Source of the DNA: DATBWZ01 sp036514535
Lineage (GTDB): Bacteria > JAMCPX01 > DATBWZ01
Assembly: GCA_036514535.1 (NCBI GenBank)
Contig: DATBWZ010000053.1
Coordinates: 1-5,405, forward strand
Direction of reading: 5' to 3'
Length of the DNA: 5,405 nt
Below the pieces are notes generated by a model. That model saw only the letters and a list, made by a program, of their open reading frames with translations, did not search any database and was not told the DNA's origin. A program made the position numbers and the translations under genes. This document shows, piece by piece, positions 5,387 through 5,405 of the stretch (within the stretch, counting starts at the first letter, position 1; the number at the start of each line of letters is the position of its first letter).

Positions 5387-5405
5387 GTGGCGGCACAGGA
5401 TGCTG
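5387..5405 (+). CDS. Possible start of a gene running off the right edge (MAAQDA...)
   Basis: GTG at 5387 opens six codons to the window edge. GAGGAG (5373-5378) lies eight bases upstream, and an in-frame TGA at 5381-5383 rules out an earlier start in this frame. A promoter candidate lies about 70 bases upstream. Six residues (MAAQDA) cannot identify a product. ATG 5400 in another frame is an alternative with a weaker ribosome site. Confidence 0.3.

Larger units (their letters stand above)
5092..5405. other. Largely non-coding region upstream of comM
   Basis: No convincing complete gene lies in these 314 bases. The left part must contain the comM promoter. On the minus strand the only -10-like box is TATACA (5141-5136), with no good -35 at the right distance, so I do not call it. 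The same site read on the plus strand is a perfect TATAAT (5138-5143), also without a -35. Further right are a mini-ORF, a C-rich/G-rich pairing, a 5-bp hairpin (ACTCT GGCG AGAGT, 5231-5244), an AT-rich promoter candidate and a possible gene start, listed separately. Confidence 0.5.

Noticed and set aside
5388..5405. Sigma-54-like TGGC...GCT at the right edge
   Set aside because: The GG and GC elements are 11 bases apart rather than 10, and the flanking bases do not fit TGGCAC-N5-TTGC.
5223..5405. Minus-strand frame open from the right edge, about 60 codons, ending TAG near 5223
   Set aside because: The translation is low-complexity Phe/Leu/Ser/His text from AT-rich DNA with no recognisable domain, and it ends in the C-rich palindromic stretch. 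It looks like non-coding sequence that happens to lack stops.

Overview
The window reads as a stretch of chromosome from a Gram-negative bacterium. A lipoprotein signal with a Cys-polyGly tether, a Hanks-type kinase next to a zinc-ribbon FHA protein, and a ComM/YifB gene with a four-cysteine insert fit Nitrospirota or a Desulfobacterota/delta-proteobacterial relative. That placement is a guess from gene style, because no rRNA or other marker is present. I see no tRNA, rRNA, CRISPR array, insertion sequence or integrase.

Layout. (1) Bases 1-450 are the 3' end of a plus-strand gene for a probable secreted, beta-rich protein of unknown function. (2) Bases 451-530 hold a textbook-looking regulatory region: a perfect TGTGA-N6-TCACA operator placed as in a class II CRP/FNR-type promoter, followed by a TAAAAT -10 box. 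It drives a 311-residue lipoprotein (531-1466) with a Met-rich segment and a duplicated beta motif, closed by a strong intrinsic terminator. (3) Four bases after that terminator's T tract, a near-consensus sigma-70 promoter (TTGACA-N17-TATACT) lies so close to the next ATG that the transcript should be leaderless. It drives a two-gene operon: a cytosolic Ser/Thr kinase with a C-terminal Mrr-like, apparently catalytically dead nuclease fold (1570-2958), and a small zinc-ribbon plus FHA protein (2973-3461, or from an overlapping GTG at 2955). (4) Facing them on the minus strand is a full-length comM/yifB AAA+ ATPase gene (3550-5091). (5) Bases 5092-5405 are mostly non-coding and contain a mini-ORF with a good Shine-Dalgarno sequence, small inverted repeats, a weak promoter candidate and a possible GTG start of a gene running off the right edge.

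How they work together. The kinase and FHA genes are the clearest functional pair: a soluble kinase whose tail carries two T-x-x-D motifs, and a phosphothreonine reader made from the same transcript. This suggests a phosphorylation-dependent complex. The degenerate Mrr-like domain on the kinase is the most unusual element and might sense nucleic acid or act as a protein-interaction module. The lipoprotein has its own promoter and terminator, so it is an independent unit. ComM is a DNA branch-migration helicase of natural transformation and need not be linked to the kinase module.
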